From contig PFBU01000071.1 of NCBI GenBank assembly GCA_002773185.1, forward strand, positions 1 through 7,620: a DNA stretch of 7,620 nt, read 5' to 3'. The position numbers were made by a program, and so were the translations under genes. Positions 1 to 5,591 of this stretch are shown here, one piece after another. The stretch is from Candidatus Magasanikbacteria bacterium CG10_big_fil_rev_8_21_14_0_10_36_16 (lineage in GTDB: Bacteria; Patescibacteriota; Patescibacteriia; Magasanikbacterales; UBA922). How positions within the stretch are numbered: position 1 is the stretch's first letter; every line of letters begins with the position of its first letter. The notes under the pieces are model-generated. The model did no database searches. It saw only the letters and a list, made by a program, of their open reading frames with translations, and had not been told where the DNA came from.

Positions 1-20
1 TGTCTATTATTATGTCTTTG

Positions 21-29
21 TGCTATAAT
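21..29 (+). promoter_or_regulatory. extended -10 promoter of pilM
   Basis: TGCTATAAT is a perfect -10 hexamer (24-29) with the TG of an extended -10. It lies 25 bases before the pilM ATG, giving an expected leader of about 18 bases. There is no good -35 in the few bases available upstream. The same TGnTATAAT arrangement precedes three other genes in this window, which supports the call. Confidence 0.6.
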
Positions 30-54
30 ATCTTTATTATTTAGATTATCTTTT

Positions 55-1191
55 ATGGCAAAAGAAAAAAGTTATTTGGGAGTGGATATTGGCGCCCATG
101 GTCTTAAGATCGTGGAACTCAAAAATACCAAAAATAGACCACAGCTTTGGACTTATGGAATTTTGGAACAAAAACTGGATATTCATTTACAGCAGACTAC
201 GGAAAAAAATATTGATGAACTTAACAAAGAAAATGATAATAAATATTCTGGAGTTGAAAAAGAAGATAGAAAAAAAATAGAAGCTCGACGTCTTAATGAT
301 TTGATAATGAAGGATGCTCGTGTCAATGAATATGCTCAGATGCTCAAATATCTTTTGAAAAAAGCTAGAGTTCAGACTACTCATGCCTCCTCTAGTCTGC
401 CAGTATCACAAGTTTTCCACACTGTCATGAATCTGCCCAAAGTAGAAGAAAAAATGATTTCTTCTATAGTGCGTTCGGAGATTGCCAAGATGATACCTTA
501 TTCAGTGGATGATATGCAGATTATCCCCCAAAAGATTGCGACTACACATGACAACGGCAATATTAGCTTACTGGTAACGGCTGCTCCAAAAATGCTTATA
601 TCATTCTATTCGGCTATTTTTCAAAGAGCGGGGTTAAAACTAATGGAACTAGAAACTGAAGCCTTTGCACTGGCTAGATCTTTGGTGGGGCATGATAGTG
701 CCGTTTCCATGGTGGTGGACGTGGGGGCTGAAAGAACTAATTTTTTTATAATAGATAATGCTACCCCAATGACTTATAGAAGTTTGCAAATTGGAGGTAA
801 TGATTTTGACAAAATTTTGGCTTCTTCTTTGGGTTTTGATGAAGATGTCGCGAATAAAATAAAATTAAGTTTGTCAGTTGATAACCCTCATTTGTCTGTG
901 GATTCCTTTATACAGATTCTTGATCCAATTGTCAAAGAAATAAAATATAGTTTTGATTTGTACTTGAAACAAAATGTAAACATTGGTAAACGTCCTGAAA
1001 AAATTATTTTGACTGGCGGTTCTAGTTTATTCCCTGTATTGAAAGATTATATTACTAGTCAATTTGATATGAAAGTATTTATTGGTAATCCTTGGGCTAG
1101 AGTGATGCATCAAGATGGTATCAACAAAATTTTGGATAATTTAGGCCCTAGAATGTCGGTGGCAATAGGATTAGCTTTGAGAAATTTTTGA
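55..1191 (+). CDS. pilM: type IV pilus assembly protein PilM (FtsA-like actin-fold ATPase)
   Basis: This 378-residue protein matches the PilM/FtsA actin-fold family. PilM is a cytoplasmic ATP-binding protein that docks the PilN/PilO inner-membrane platform of the type IV pilus. Visible signatures are the phosphate-1 motif GVDIGAHGLKIVEL (9-22), the phosphate-2 motif VVDVGAERTNFF (220-231) and the adenosine motif LTGGSSLFPVL (319-329). The region 'LPKVEEKMISSIVRSEI' (127-143) is typical of PilM subdomain 1C. Residues about 45-95 form a Lys/Glu/Asn-rich insert where most homologues have a short linker. No pilN or pilO follows directly; a receiver gene comes next after 81 bases, with its own promoter. 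The ATG is chosen because the actin motif begins at residue 9 and a promoter sits just upstream. There is no Shine-Dalgarno sequence. Family assignment is firm; the exact partner set is inferred. Confidence 0.9.
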   Translation: MAKEKSYLGVDIGAHGLKIVELKNTKNRPQLWTYGILEQKLDIHLQQTTEKNIDELNKENDNKYSGVEKEDRKKIEARRLNDLIMKDARVNEYAQMLKYLLKKARVQTTHASSSLPVSQVFHTVMNLPKVEEKMISSIVRSEIAKMIPYSVDDMQIIPQKIATTHDNGNISLLVTAAPKMLISFYSAIFQRAGLKLMELETEAFALARSLVGHDSAVSMVVDVGAERTNFFIIDNATPMTYRSLQIGGNDFDKILASSLGFDEDVANKIKLSLSVDNPHLSVDSFIQILDPIVKEIKYSFDLYLKQNVNIGKRPEKIILTGGSSLFPVLKDYITSQFDMKVFIGNPWARVMHQDGINKILDNLGPRMSVAIGLALRNF

Positions 1192-1201
1192 AATATTTTA
1201 T

Positions 1202-1224
1202 TTATCCACAAGATAGCTGTGTAT
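1202..1224. promoter_or_regulatory. imperfect palindrome containing a DnaA-box-like 9-mer
   Basis: TTATCCACA (1202-1210) equals the classical DnaA-box consensus. ATCCACA (1204-1210) also pairs with TGTGTAT (1218-1224) as an imperfect inverted repeat with a 7-base spacer. The right half-site occupies the place where the -35 of the next promoter would be (17 bases before its -10 at 1241-1246). It could therefore be an operator or a DnaA site controlling the receiver gene. A chance match cannot be excluded in AT-rich DNA. Confidence 0.3.
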
Positions 1225-1237
1225 TTACTAGTTATTT

Positions 1238-1246
1238 TGTTATAAT
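1238..1246 (+). promoter_or_regulatory. extended -10 promoter of the receiver gene
   Basis: TGTTATAAT is an extended -10 with a perfect hexamer at 1241-1246, ending 26 bases before the ATG at 1273. The base run at the expected -35 position (TGTGTA, 1218-1223) matches the consensus poorly, as expected for an extended -10 promoter. No terminator separates it from pilM, so read-through transcription is also possible. Confidence 0.6.
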
Positions 1247-1272
1247 TGTATTAGTTAGATTAACTTTTTTAT

Positions 1273-1653
1273 ATGACAAATCCAGTACCTTTGGTTTTAC
1301 TCATTGAAGACGATACTTTTTTGGGTAATATATACAAAACAAAATTTGAAATGGAAAAATTCAAAGTAATAGTAGCTACTGATGGTCTAGAAGGGTTGGA
1401 AATGGCCAAGAAAAAAAAGCCAGATATTATTTTGTTGGATATACTGATGCCAAAGATGGATGGATTTGAGGTTTTAGAAAATTTGAAGAAAGACAAGAGT
1501 TTGGTAAGTATTCCTGTTGTATTGTTGACAAACTTGGGACAAAAGGATGATGTGGACAAAGGTCTTGGTTTAGGTGCTGTAGATTATCTTATCAAAGCTC
1601 ACTACAAACCTTCAGAAACAGTGGACAAAGTAAAGAGTGTTTTACAATTATAA
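1273..1653 (+). CDS. single-domain CheY-like response regulator receiver
   Basis: At 126 residues this is one receiver (REC) domain with no output domain. The acidic pocket is E12, D13, D14. The phospho-acceptor is D56 in 'DIILLDILMPKMDG' (51-64). The switch Thr is T86 ('VVLLTN') and the conserved Lys is K108. In most family members K108 is followed by Pro; here it reads YLIKAHYKPSE, so Ala takes that place. Phosphorylation by an unseen histidine kinase would change its binding surface. Its position between pilM and a pilin gene suggests a role in pilus control, like PilG/PilH, but this is inference from context. It has its own extended -10 promoter, no Shine-Dalgarno sequence, and no terminator before the pilin gene 52 bases downstream, so the two genes may share a transcript. 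Confidence 0.9.
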   Translation: MTNPVPLVLLIEDDTFLGNIYKTKFEMEKFKVIVATDGLEGLEMAKKKKPDIILLDILMPKMDGFEVLENLKKDKSLVSIPVVLLTNLGQKDDVDKGLGLGAVDYLIKAHYKPSETVDKVKSVLQL

Positions 1654-1664
1654 ATAAAGAAATT

Positions 1665-1709
1665 ATGAAATTATTCTTGAAAAAATGGGAGGGGGGTGAA
1701 ACGAAATGA
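1665..1709 (+). CDS. 14-codon leader ORF overlapping the pilin start
   Basis: ATG at 1665 opens the peptide MKLFLKKWEGGETK, whose TGA stop (1707-1709) overlaps the pilin ATG (1706-1708) as ATGA. This geometry is typical of translational coupling. The purine-rich ribosome site of the pilin lies inside this ORF and dictates its Trp-Glu-Gly-Gly-Glu codons. The ORF has no ribosome site of its own, and the peptide may be only a by-product of the leader sequence. It resembles no family I know. Confidence 0.3.
   Translation: MKLFLKKWEGGETK
1687..1699 (+). promoter_or_regulatory. strong Shine-Dalgarno of the pilin gene
   Basis: GGGAGGGGGGTGA is a long match to the anti-Shine-Dalgarno end of 16S rRNA and ends 6 bases before the pilin ATG at 1706. 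It fixes that start. It is the only strong ribosome site in the window; the other genes have none visible, which fits high translation of a structural pilin. Confidence 0.8.
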
Positions 1710-2152
1710 ATAAAAAAGGTTTTACTTTGATCGAACTTTTGGTTGTCATCGCCATTATCGGTGTGCTCTCTACTCTTGCAGTAGTAGCCCTTGGTTCAGC
1801 TCGTCAAAAAGCTAATGACGCCAAACGTCTTTCAGACATTAAACAAGTGCAAACTGCTCTTGAATTGTTTTATACTGATCACAGTTCTTATCCTACAACA
1901 ACAGCTATTGCTATAGATTTAGGTGATGATACTCACGCTTGTTTGAACACATCCGGTTTTCATGCTACTGGATCTACTGAATGTCCATCTCCTTATATGG
2001 GTTTAGTTCCAAAAGGACCTGATGCTAATGAATACTATGATTATGTCTCAACTGATGGTACTGGATACACGATCCATGGTATTTTAACTGCAGGTGCTGG
2101 TGGATTTGCTATTGGTACTGTAACAGCTACAGAATCTGGTATGTCACAATAG
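1706..2152 (+). CDS. type IV pilin / pseudopilin (GspG/PilA-like)
   Basis: This 148-residue prepilin has a class III signal. The short basic leader MNKKG is cut by the prepilin peptidase after G5. The mature end FTLIELLVVIAIIGVLSTLA carries the invariant Glu at mature position 5 (E10) and continues as a hydrophobic helix to about residue 30, which packs in the fibre core and anchors the subunit in the membrane before assembly. 'RQKANDAKRLSDIKQVQTALELFYTDHSSYP' (residues 33-63, a common pseudopilin-like alpha1 end) leads into a small C-terminal domain. Its two cysteines, C79 and C93, could form a disulfide. The gene has a very strong ribosome site and a clear terminator. The probable processing enzyme, PilD, is encoded next. 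Whether it is the major pilin or a minor/competence pseudopilin cannot be told from the sequence. Confidence 0.92.
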   Translation: MNKKGFTLIELLVVIAIIGVLSTLAVVALGSARQKANDAKRLSDIKQVQTALELFYTDHSSYPTTTAIAIDLGDDTHACLNTSGFHATGSTECPSPYMGLVPKGPDANEYYDYVSTDGTGYTIHGILTAGAGGFAIGTVTATESGMSQ

Positions 2153-2174
2153 TATCTATTTTGATATTATACTT

Positions 2175-2207
2175 CTTAAAAAAGTCCTATTCTGGGGCTT
2201 TTTTAAG
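2175..2207 (+). terminator. intrinsic terminator of the pilin transcript
   Basis: CTTAAAAAAGTCC (2175-2187) pairs with GGGCTTTTTTAAG (2195-2207): 13 pairs with one T-G wobble and a 7-base loop. The U-tract is inside the 3' arm and mirrored by A's in the 5' arm, so it should work in either direction. It lies 23 bases after the pilin stop and separates pilin from pilD. Confidence 0.85.
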
Positions 2208-2218
2208 TTGTAGATTTG

Positions 2219-2227
2219 TGTTATAAT
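2219..2227 (+). promoter_or_regulatory. extended -10 promoter of pilD
   Basis: TGTTATAAT with a perfect hexamer at 2222-2227, placed just after the pilin terminator and 39 bases before the pilD ATG. The predicted leader is about 33 bases and has no Shine-Dalgarno sequence. The -35 region is only T-rich (TTTTTT or TTTTTA), again consistent with an extended -10. Confidence 0.65.
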
Positions 2228-2266
2228 TATACTGTATTTGTCTTACTAATTTGATTTAACTATTTT

Positions 2267-3043
2267 ATGTTTTCAGTGCAAATTTTGTTTTTTTTACTAT
2301 TTTTTGTGATAGGCTTAGTTTTTGGTAGTTTCTTAAATGCTTTGGAATGGCGACTCCATAAAAAAAAATCTTTGCTTACTAGATCAGAATGTAGCAAATG
2401 TCACAAACAATTGACTTGGTATGAGAATATTCCTGTTTTTAGTTTTATTTTTTTATTTGGCAAATGCAAACACTGCCACAAAAAAATTGGCTGGCAGTAC
2501 CCAGTAGTAGAATTATTATTGGCTTTTTTGTTTAGTTTTATTTTTTATTATCATTCTCTCATGGGAGATTTTTCTTGGTTACTTATAATTAGAGATTGTT
2601 TGGCTGTTTTTGCATTGCTTTTTATTTTTATTTATGATACCAAGTACATGGAAGTTTCTGATAGTATAACTTTGGGTTCGGCTGGAATTTTATTCGTACT
2701 TTCTTTATTTTTAAATACTAGTTGGTTGTCAATGTTACTTGGCGCTGTGATTGGCGGTGGATTTTTTTTATTACAATTTGTAGTCTCCAAAGGCAAATGG
2801 ATTGGTGGTGGAGATATTAGAATTGGTATTTTGATGGGTATTTTGTTGGGATGGAAATTACTTTTGTTAGCCTTGTGGTTGGCTTACATTATTGGTGGTA
2901 TTTTTAGTATTATATTAGTTTTGACTAAAAAGAAGGGTATGAAAACTGAAGTAGCCTTTGGTACTTATTTGAGTGTGGCTACATTTGTTACTATGTTTTT
3001 TGGTAGTCAAATATTGAATTGGTATCTTCGATTGATATTTTGA
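2267..3043 (+). CDS. pilD: prepilin peptidase / N-methyltransferase (A24 family)
   Basis: A 258-residue polytopic inner-membrane aspartic protease that cuts the prepilin leader and methylates the new N-terminal Phe. The N-terminal 'GLVFGSFLNALEWRL' (16-30) is the family's opening signature. The cytoplasmic methyltransferase domain carries a zinc-type Cys pair set, C42xxC45 and C67xxC70, followed by 'IGWQYPVVELL'. The two catalytic aspartates are D124 (IYDTKYMEVSD) and D183 (GGGDIRIG). About seven hydrophobic segments are visible, and 'EVAFGTYLSVATFV' (228-241) is the usual late motif. The length is normal. It follows the pilin gene with its own promoter and has no obvious terminator. The start is supported by the GSFLN motif position. 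Confidence is high. Confidence 0.95.
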   Translation: MFSVQILFFLLFFVIGLVFGSFLNALEWRLHKKKSLLTRSECSKCHKQLTWYENIPVFSFIFLFGKCKHCHKKIGWQYPVVELLLAFLFSFIFYYHSLMGDFSWLLIIRDCLAVFALLFIFIYDTKYMEVSDSITLGSAGILFVLSLFLNTSWLSMLLGAVIGGGFFLLQFVVSKGKWIGGGDIRIGILMGILLGWKLLLLALWLAYIIGGIFSIILVLTKKKGMKTEVAFGTYLSVATFVTMFFGSQILNWYLRLIF

Positions 3044-3055
3044 CATTGACTACGC

Positions 3056-3146
3056 AGATTATTTATAGATTACACAGAAAATTTTTTATCTCAATTTATC
3101 TCCTTATCTCTATTTATTAAAACATAAAAACAAATTAAGATTACAC
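3056..3146. repeat. degenerate AGATTACAC direct repeats
   Basis: AGATTACAC occurs exactly at 3067-3075 and 3138-3146, with a partial AGATTA at 3056-3061. They lie in the 107-base pilD-ligA gap. The second copy ends 5 bases before the ligA ATG. No TGnTATAAT promoter is visible in this gap, so the repeats may be regulatory or the remnant of an intergenic repeat. Confidence 0.35.
3086..3110. repeat. three TTATCTC repeats upstream of ligA
   Basis: TTATCTC appears at 3086-3092, 3096-3102 and 3104-3110, in a pyrimidine-rich stretch 40-65 bases before ligA. Spacing is 10 then 8 bases. It may be simple low-complexity sequence or a cluster of protein sites. Confidence 0.3.
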
Positions 3147-3150
3147 TGAT

Positions 3151-5175
3151 ATGAAGTTAGATTTAAAAAAAATTGAAAAATTACGTGCCCAAATAGACGA
3201 TTTACGTTATCGCTACCATGTGTTAAACGATCCTGAGGTCACAGATCAAATGTACAATGGTTTGATGGATGAACTTCGTAAGATTGAAAAGTTGCATCCA
3301 GAAATTATTACAACAGACTCACCAACGCAACGTGTGGCCGGCAAACCTTTGGACAAATTCAATAAAATTACCCACACAGTCACACAGTGGTCTTTTGATG
3401 ATGCTTTTGATAGGGAAGATTTGGCAAATTGGCAAGAAAGAAATCTAAAAATTTTGGAAAAAGAATTGGGTGCGAGACCAAAAGATTTGAATTATGTTTG
3501 TGAATTGAAAATTGATGGTTTGCACATGGTTCTTACCTACAAAAATGGTATTTTGGAGACAGCCGCTACCAGAGGAGATGGCAAAGTAGGAGAGGATGTG
3601 ACTGTCAATGTCAAGACAATTCATTCTGTACCACTAAAATTGAAGCAAAAAATAGATATGGTGGCTGAGGGAGAGGTCTGGTTGTCGGCTAAGATACTCG
3701 CTCTGATAAATAAGCAAAGAGAAAAAATAGGTGAAGCTTTGTTTGCAAATCCTCGCAACGCCGCAGCTGGTACTATTCGTCAGCTGGATTCTCAGATTGT
3801 GGCTGATAGAAAACTTGGTCTTACAACTTATGACATTTCCAAAGTTGATGCAAACATTTTACAAATAAATTCGCAAGAGGAAGAATTACATACTTTGCAG
3901 ACTTTGGGTTTTTTGACAGACAATCATTGGAAAGTTTGTCAGACTATGGATGAAATTTGGAAATTTTATGAAGAATTGCAAAAGAAAAAAAATAGCTTTG
4001 GTTTTTGGATAGATGGAGTAGTGATAAAAATTAATCAAGTAAAGTATCAAAATCAATTAGGTTTTACAGGAAAATCTCCTCGTTGGGCTATCGCGCTCAA
4101 GTTTCCGGCTGAACAGGGGACAACCAAAATAAAAGAAATATATTGGCAAGTGGGGCGTACTGGTGCTTTGACACCAGTTGCCTTAATGGAACCAGTCAAA
4201 TTGGCTGGTACGACTGTGACTCATGCAACTTTACATAATTTTGACGAAATTGAAAGATTGGGTGTGCGAGTAGGTGATAGTGTAGTAGTTGAAAAAGCAG
4301 GAGATATTATTCCCAAAGTTGTCCGGGTTTTGGATAAGCTCCGAACTGGTGAAGAAAAGAAAGTGCGACAACCAAAAGTATGTCCTGTTTGTCATTCGGA
4401 AATAAAAAAATATAGTTTGTCAGGAGACAACAAAGAGGGTGTCGCGCTTGTTTGTAGCAACAATAAATGCTATGCCAAAGAATTGGAAAATATTATTCAT
4501 TTTGTTTCCAAAAAAGCTTTTGATATAGATGGTATGGGAGAAAAGATTGTGGAGCAATTACTTGATGAGGGACTGATAAAAAATGTCGCAGATATTTTTA
4601 CTTTGAAACTTGGTGACTTGGAAGCTTTGGAACGCTTTGCTTTGAAGTCAGCCCAAAATTTGATTGGAGCAATTGAGAACTCTAAGAAAGTGACTTTGGC
4701 GAGATTTATTTTTGCTCTGGGAATTTTGCACGTTGGTGAAGAGACTGCTGAAAAATTGGCAGAACATTTTTTGAACTTAGACAAACTGATGAAAGCAACC
4801 AAAGAAGAATTGGAAAATTTGTCAGATGTTGGCCCTAGAGTGGCTAGTTCTATTTTTGAATATTTCAATGATAAAGAAAAGCAAAAATTAATTTTGGAAT
4901 TGTTGGAAAATACTGTAAAGATTCAAACAGTCAAAAAACAAAGAGCTTCTAATAAATTGTCTGGTATGACTTTTGTGCTTACTGGTACTTTGTCAAATCT
5001 CTCAAGAGAAGAAATAACTGAAAAAATAAAAAGTAATGGTGGACAAGTGGTTGGTTCTGTCAGTAAAAAAACAAGCTATGTGGTGGCAGGAGAAAATCCA
5101 GGTAGTAAGTATGATAAAGCTCAAGAATTAGGTGTGAAGATTTTGGATGAAGAAAATTTTTTGAAGTTGTTGTAA
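3151..5175 (+). CDS. ligA: NAD+-dependent DNA ligase
   Basis: This 674-residue enzyme seals nicks in replication and repair using NAD+. Every domain is present. Domain Ia has Y22/H23 and D32. The adenylation domain has the catalytic Lys K120 in CELKIDG, RGDG (141-144), AEGEVW (172-177), NPRNAAAGTIRQLD (200-213), DGVVIKIN (288-295) and ALKFPAE with K317. The OB fold has QVGRTGALTPVA (333-344) and the Cys4 zinc finger uses C411, C414, C435 and C440. Helix-hairpin-helix repeats cover about 445-595 and a C-terminal BRCT domain spans about 602-674. The NAD-contacting loop usually read as PMLSL-NAF is TQWSFDDAF here (78-86), a divergent but plausible variant. The length is normal and the ATG precedes a normal Ia domain. 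No Shine-Dalgarno sequence or clear promoter was found in the 107-base gap after pilD. Confidence 0.97.
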   Translation: MKLDLKKIEKLRAQIDDLRYRYHVLNDPEVTDQMYNGLMDELRKIEKLHPEIITTDSPTQRVAGKPLDKFNKITHTVTQWSFDDAFDREDLANWQERNLKILEKELGARPKDLNYVCELKIDGLHMVLTYKNGILETAATRGDGKVGEDVTVNVKTIHSVPLKLKQKIDMVAEGEVWLSAKILALINKQREKIGEALFANPRNAAAGTIRQLDSQIVADRKLGLTTYDISKVDANILQINSQEEELHTLQTLGFLTDNHWKVCQTMDEIWKFYEELQKKKNSFGFWIDGVVIKINQVKYQNQLGFTGKSPRWAIALKFPAEQGTTKIKEIYWQVGRTGALTPVALMEPVKLAGTTVTHATLHNFDEIERLGVRVGDSVVVEKAGDIIPKVVRVLDKLRTGEEKKVRQPKVCPVCHSEIKKYSLSGDNKEGVALVCSNNKCYAKELENIIHFVSKKAFDIDGMGEKIVEQLLDEGLIKNVADIFTLKLGDLEALERFALKSAQNLIGAIENSKKVTLARFIFALGILHVGEETAEKLAEHFLNLDKLMKATKEELENLSDVGPRVASSIFEYFNDKEKQKLILELLENTVKIQTVKKQRASNKLSGMTFVLTGTLSNLSREEITEKIKSNGGQVVGSVSKKTSYVVAGENPGSKYDKAQELGVKILDEENFLKLL

Positions 5176-5177
5176 AT

Positions 5178-5217
5178 TATCACTTAATCACTTCAACACC
5201 TAATCACTTGATCACTT
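5178..5217. repeat. five tandem copies of an octamer, NATCACTT
   Basis: Starting two bases after the ligA stop, the sequence has an exact 8-base period. ATCACTT occurs at 5179, 5187, 5203 and 5211, and the middle unit at 5195 is a two-mismatch copy (AACACCT). The array runs into a T-run. It has no arms for pairing and is too short-unit for a CRISPR. It may be a slippage-prone microsatellite or a small iteron-like site. Confidence 0.7.
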
Positions 5218-5243
5218 TTTAATTTTATAAATTTTTTGTTCAA

Positions 5244-5272
5244 AAAACATCCCTATATTTTAGGAATGTTTT
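5244..5272. terminator. bidirectional terminator between ligA and the hairpin region
   Basis: AAAACATCCCT (5244-5254) pairs with AGGAATGTTTT (5262-5272), with one mismatch and a 7-base loop. On the + strand it would end ligA transcripts, followed by GATTTTG. On the minus strand the stem runs into six consecutive T's, which makes it the better terminator for a minus-strand RNA coming from the hairpins at 5287-5496. Confidence 0.6.
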
Positions 5273-5286
5273 GATTTTGTGAAGAT

Positions 5287-5364
5287 GGCTGGCCGATAGA
5301 GTTACAGTGGTAAATTGATGGAGTGCGTAGGCACAATCAGCAATTCACTCTCTATCGGCTAGCC
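5287..5364 (-). ncRNA. candidate structured small RNA 1 (long hairpin)
   Basis: A 78-base, almost fully paired hairpin. The outer arms at 5287-5301 and 5350-5364 pair over 15 bases with one wobble. Inside, AGTG/CACT (5306-5309/5346-5349) and AATTG/CAATT (5313-5317/5341-5345) continue the stem past small bulges. The tip is GTGC-GTAG-GCAC (5323-5334). The minus strand is preferred because a consensus-like promoter places its start at the base of the hairpin, and a terminator follows at 5272-5244. That would give an RNA of roughly 120 bases. It contains no ORF and matches no RNA family I recognise. Alternatives are a palindromic DNA element or a MITE-like repeat. The structure is directly visible; transcription is inferred. 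Confidence 0.45.
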
Positions 5365-5370
5365 GGTTAG

Positions 5371-5399
5371 ATAATATTATATTTTGTTGAAAAAGTCAA
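5371..5399 (-). promoter_or_regulatory. minus-strand promoter of candidate RNA 1
   Basis: On the minus strand, TTGACT (5399-5394) is followed by a 17-base spacer and TATTAT (5376-5371). Each hexamer matches the sigma-70 consensus at 5 of 6 positions with ideal spacing. The expected start is near 5364, the first base of the hairpin arm. Confidence 0.5.
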
Positions 5400-5412
5400 T
5401 TTTAGGTTGAGT

Positions 5413-5496
5413 GTGGGTCCAGTTGGTTGGTGGGCTAATACACTCTAGGGATCTTATGGATACCGTAAGGGTGGATATTCAACCAACTGGACCTAT
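5413..5496 (-). ncRNA. candidate structured small RNA 2 (long hairpin)
   Basis: A second long hairpin whose core arms, 5416-5429 and 5480-5493, are perfectly complementary over 14 bases. Wobble pairing extends them to 5413 and 5496. The interior continues with AATA/TATT (5437-5440/5476-5479) and CAC/GTG (5441-5443/5471-5473). The tip is a 7-bp stem with a 3-base loop (CTTATGG, ATA, CCGTAAG; 5453-5469). It is unrelated in sequence to hairpin 1 but has the same size and plan, and also has a minus-strand TTGACT-type promoter at its base. No terminator lies right after it, so its transcript could run through hairpin 1 to 5244. It could instead be a DNA palindrome. Confidence 0.45.
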
Positions 5497-5500
5497 CTAT

Positions 5501-5530
5501 AATATACTATTTTTCTATAAATTTAGTCAA
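5501..5530 (-). promoter_or_regulatory. minus-strand promoter of candidate RNA 2
   Basis: On the minus strand, TTGACT (5530-5525), an 18-base spacer and TATATT (5506-5501) form a sigma-70-like promoter. The expected start near 5494 coincides with the outer arm of hairpin 2. The -35 hexamer is identical to that of candidate RNA 1. It lies back to back with the gatC promoter. Confidence 0.45.
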
Positions 5531-5553
5531 GTTTTGTCATTCTTTTTTCATTC

Positions 5554-5582
5554 TTGCAATTAGCTCTATAAATTGTTATAAT
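5554..5582 (+). promoter_or_regulatory. gatC promoter (-35 plus extended -10)
   Basis: TTGCAA (5554-5559), a 17-base spacer and TATAAT (5577-5582) preceded by TG (5574-5575). This is the best promoter for a protein gene in the window. The -10 ends only 9 bases before the gatC ATG, so transcription should start about at the start codon and give a leaderless or nearly leaderless mRNA. Confidence 0.75.
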
Positions 5583-5591
5583 ATATTCATT

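Noticed and set aside
1269..1559. Minus-strand ORF of 96 codons opposite the receiver gene
   Set aside because: The + strand frame encodes a complete receiver with all catalytic residues; the antisense frame is a low-complexity Ser/Phe shadow.
4497..4868. Minus-strand ORF of 123 codons within ligA
   Set aside because: It lies in a region encoding the conserved helix-hairpin-helix part of LigA and is Ser/Lys/Ile-rich, as expected of an antisense shadow.
5178..5217. CRISPR array
   Set aside because: Units are only 8 bases and have no spacers; no cas genes are nearby.
5287..5370. Integron attC-like site (GTTAGAT next to a long imperfect hairpin)
   Set aside because: GTTAGAT fits the GTTRRRY pattern but there is no complementary RYYYAAC on the other side, and no cassette genes or integrase are present.
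5413..5496. T-box leader for the gat operon (GGGTGG near 5469)
   Set aside because: There is no full T-box sequence, no terminator/antiterminator pair, and the gatC promoter lies downstream of this hairpin.
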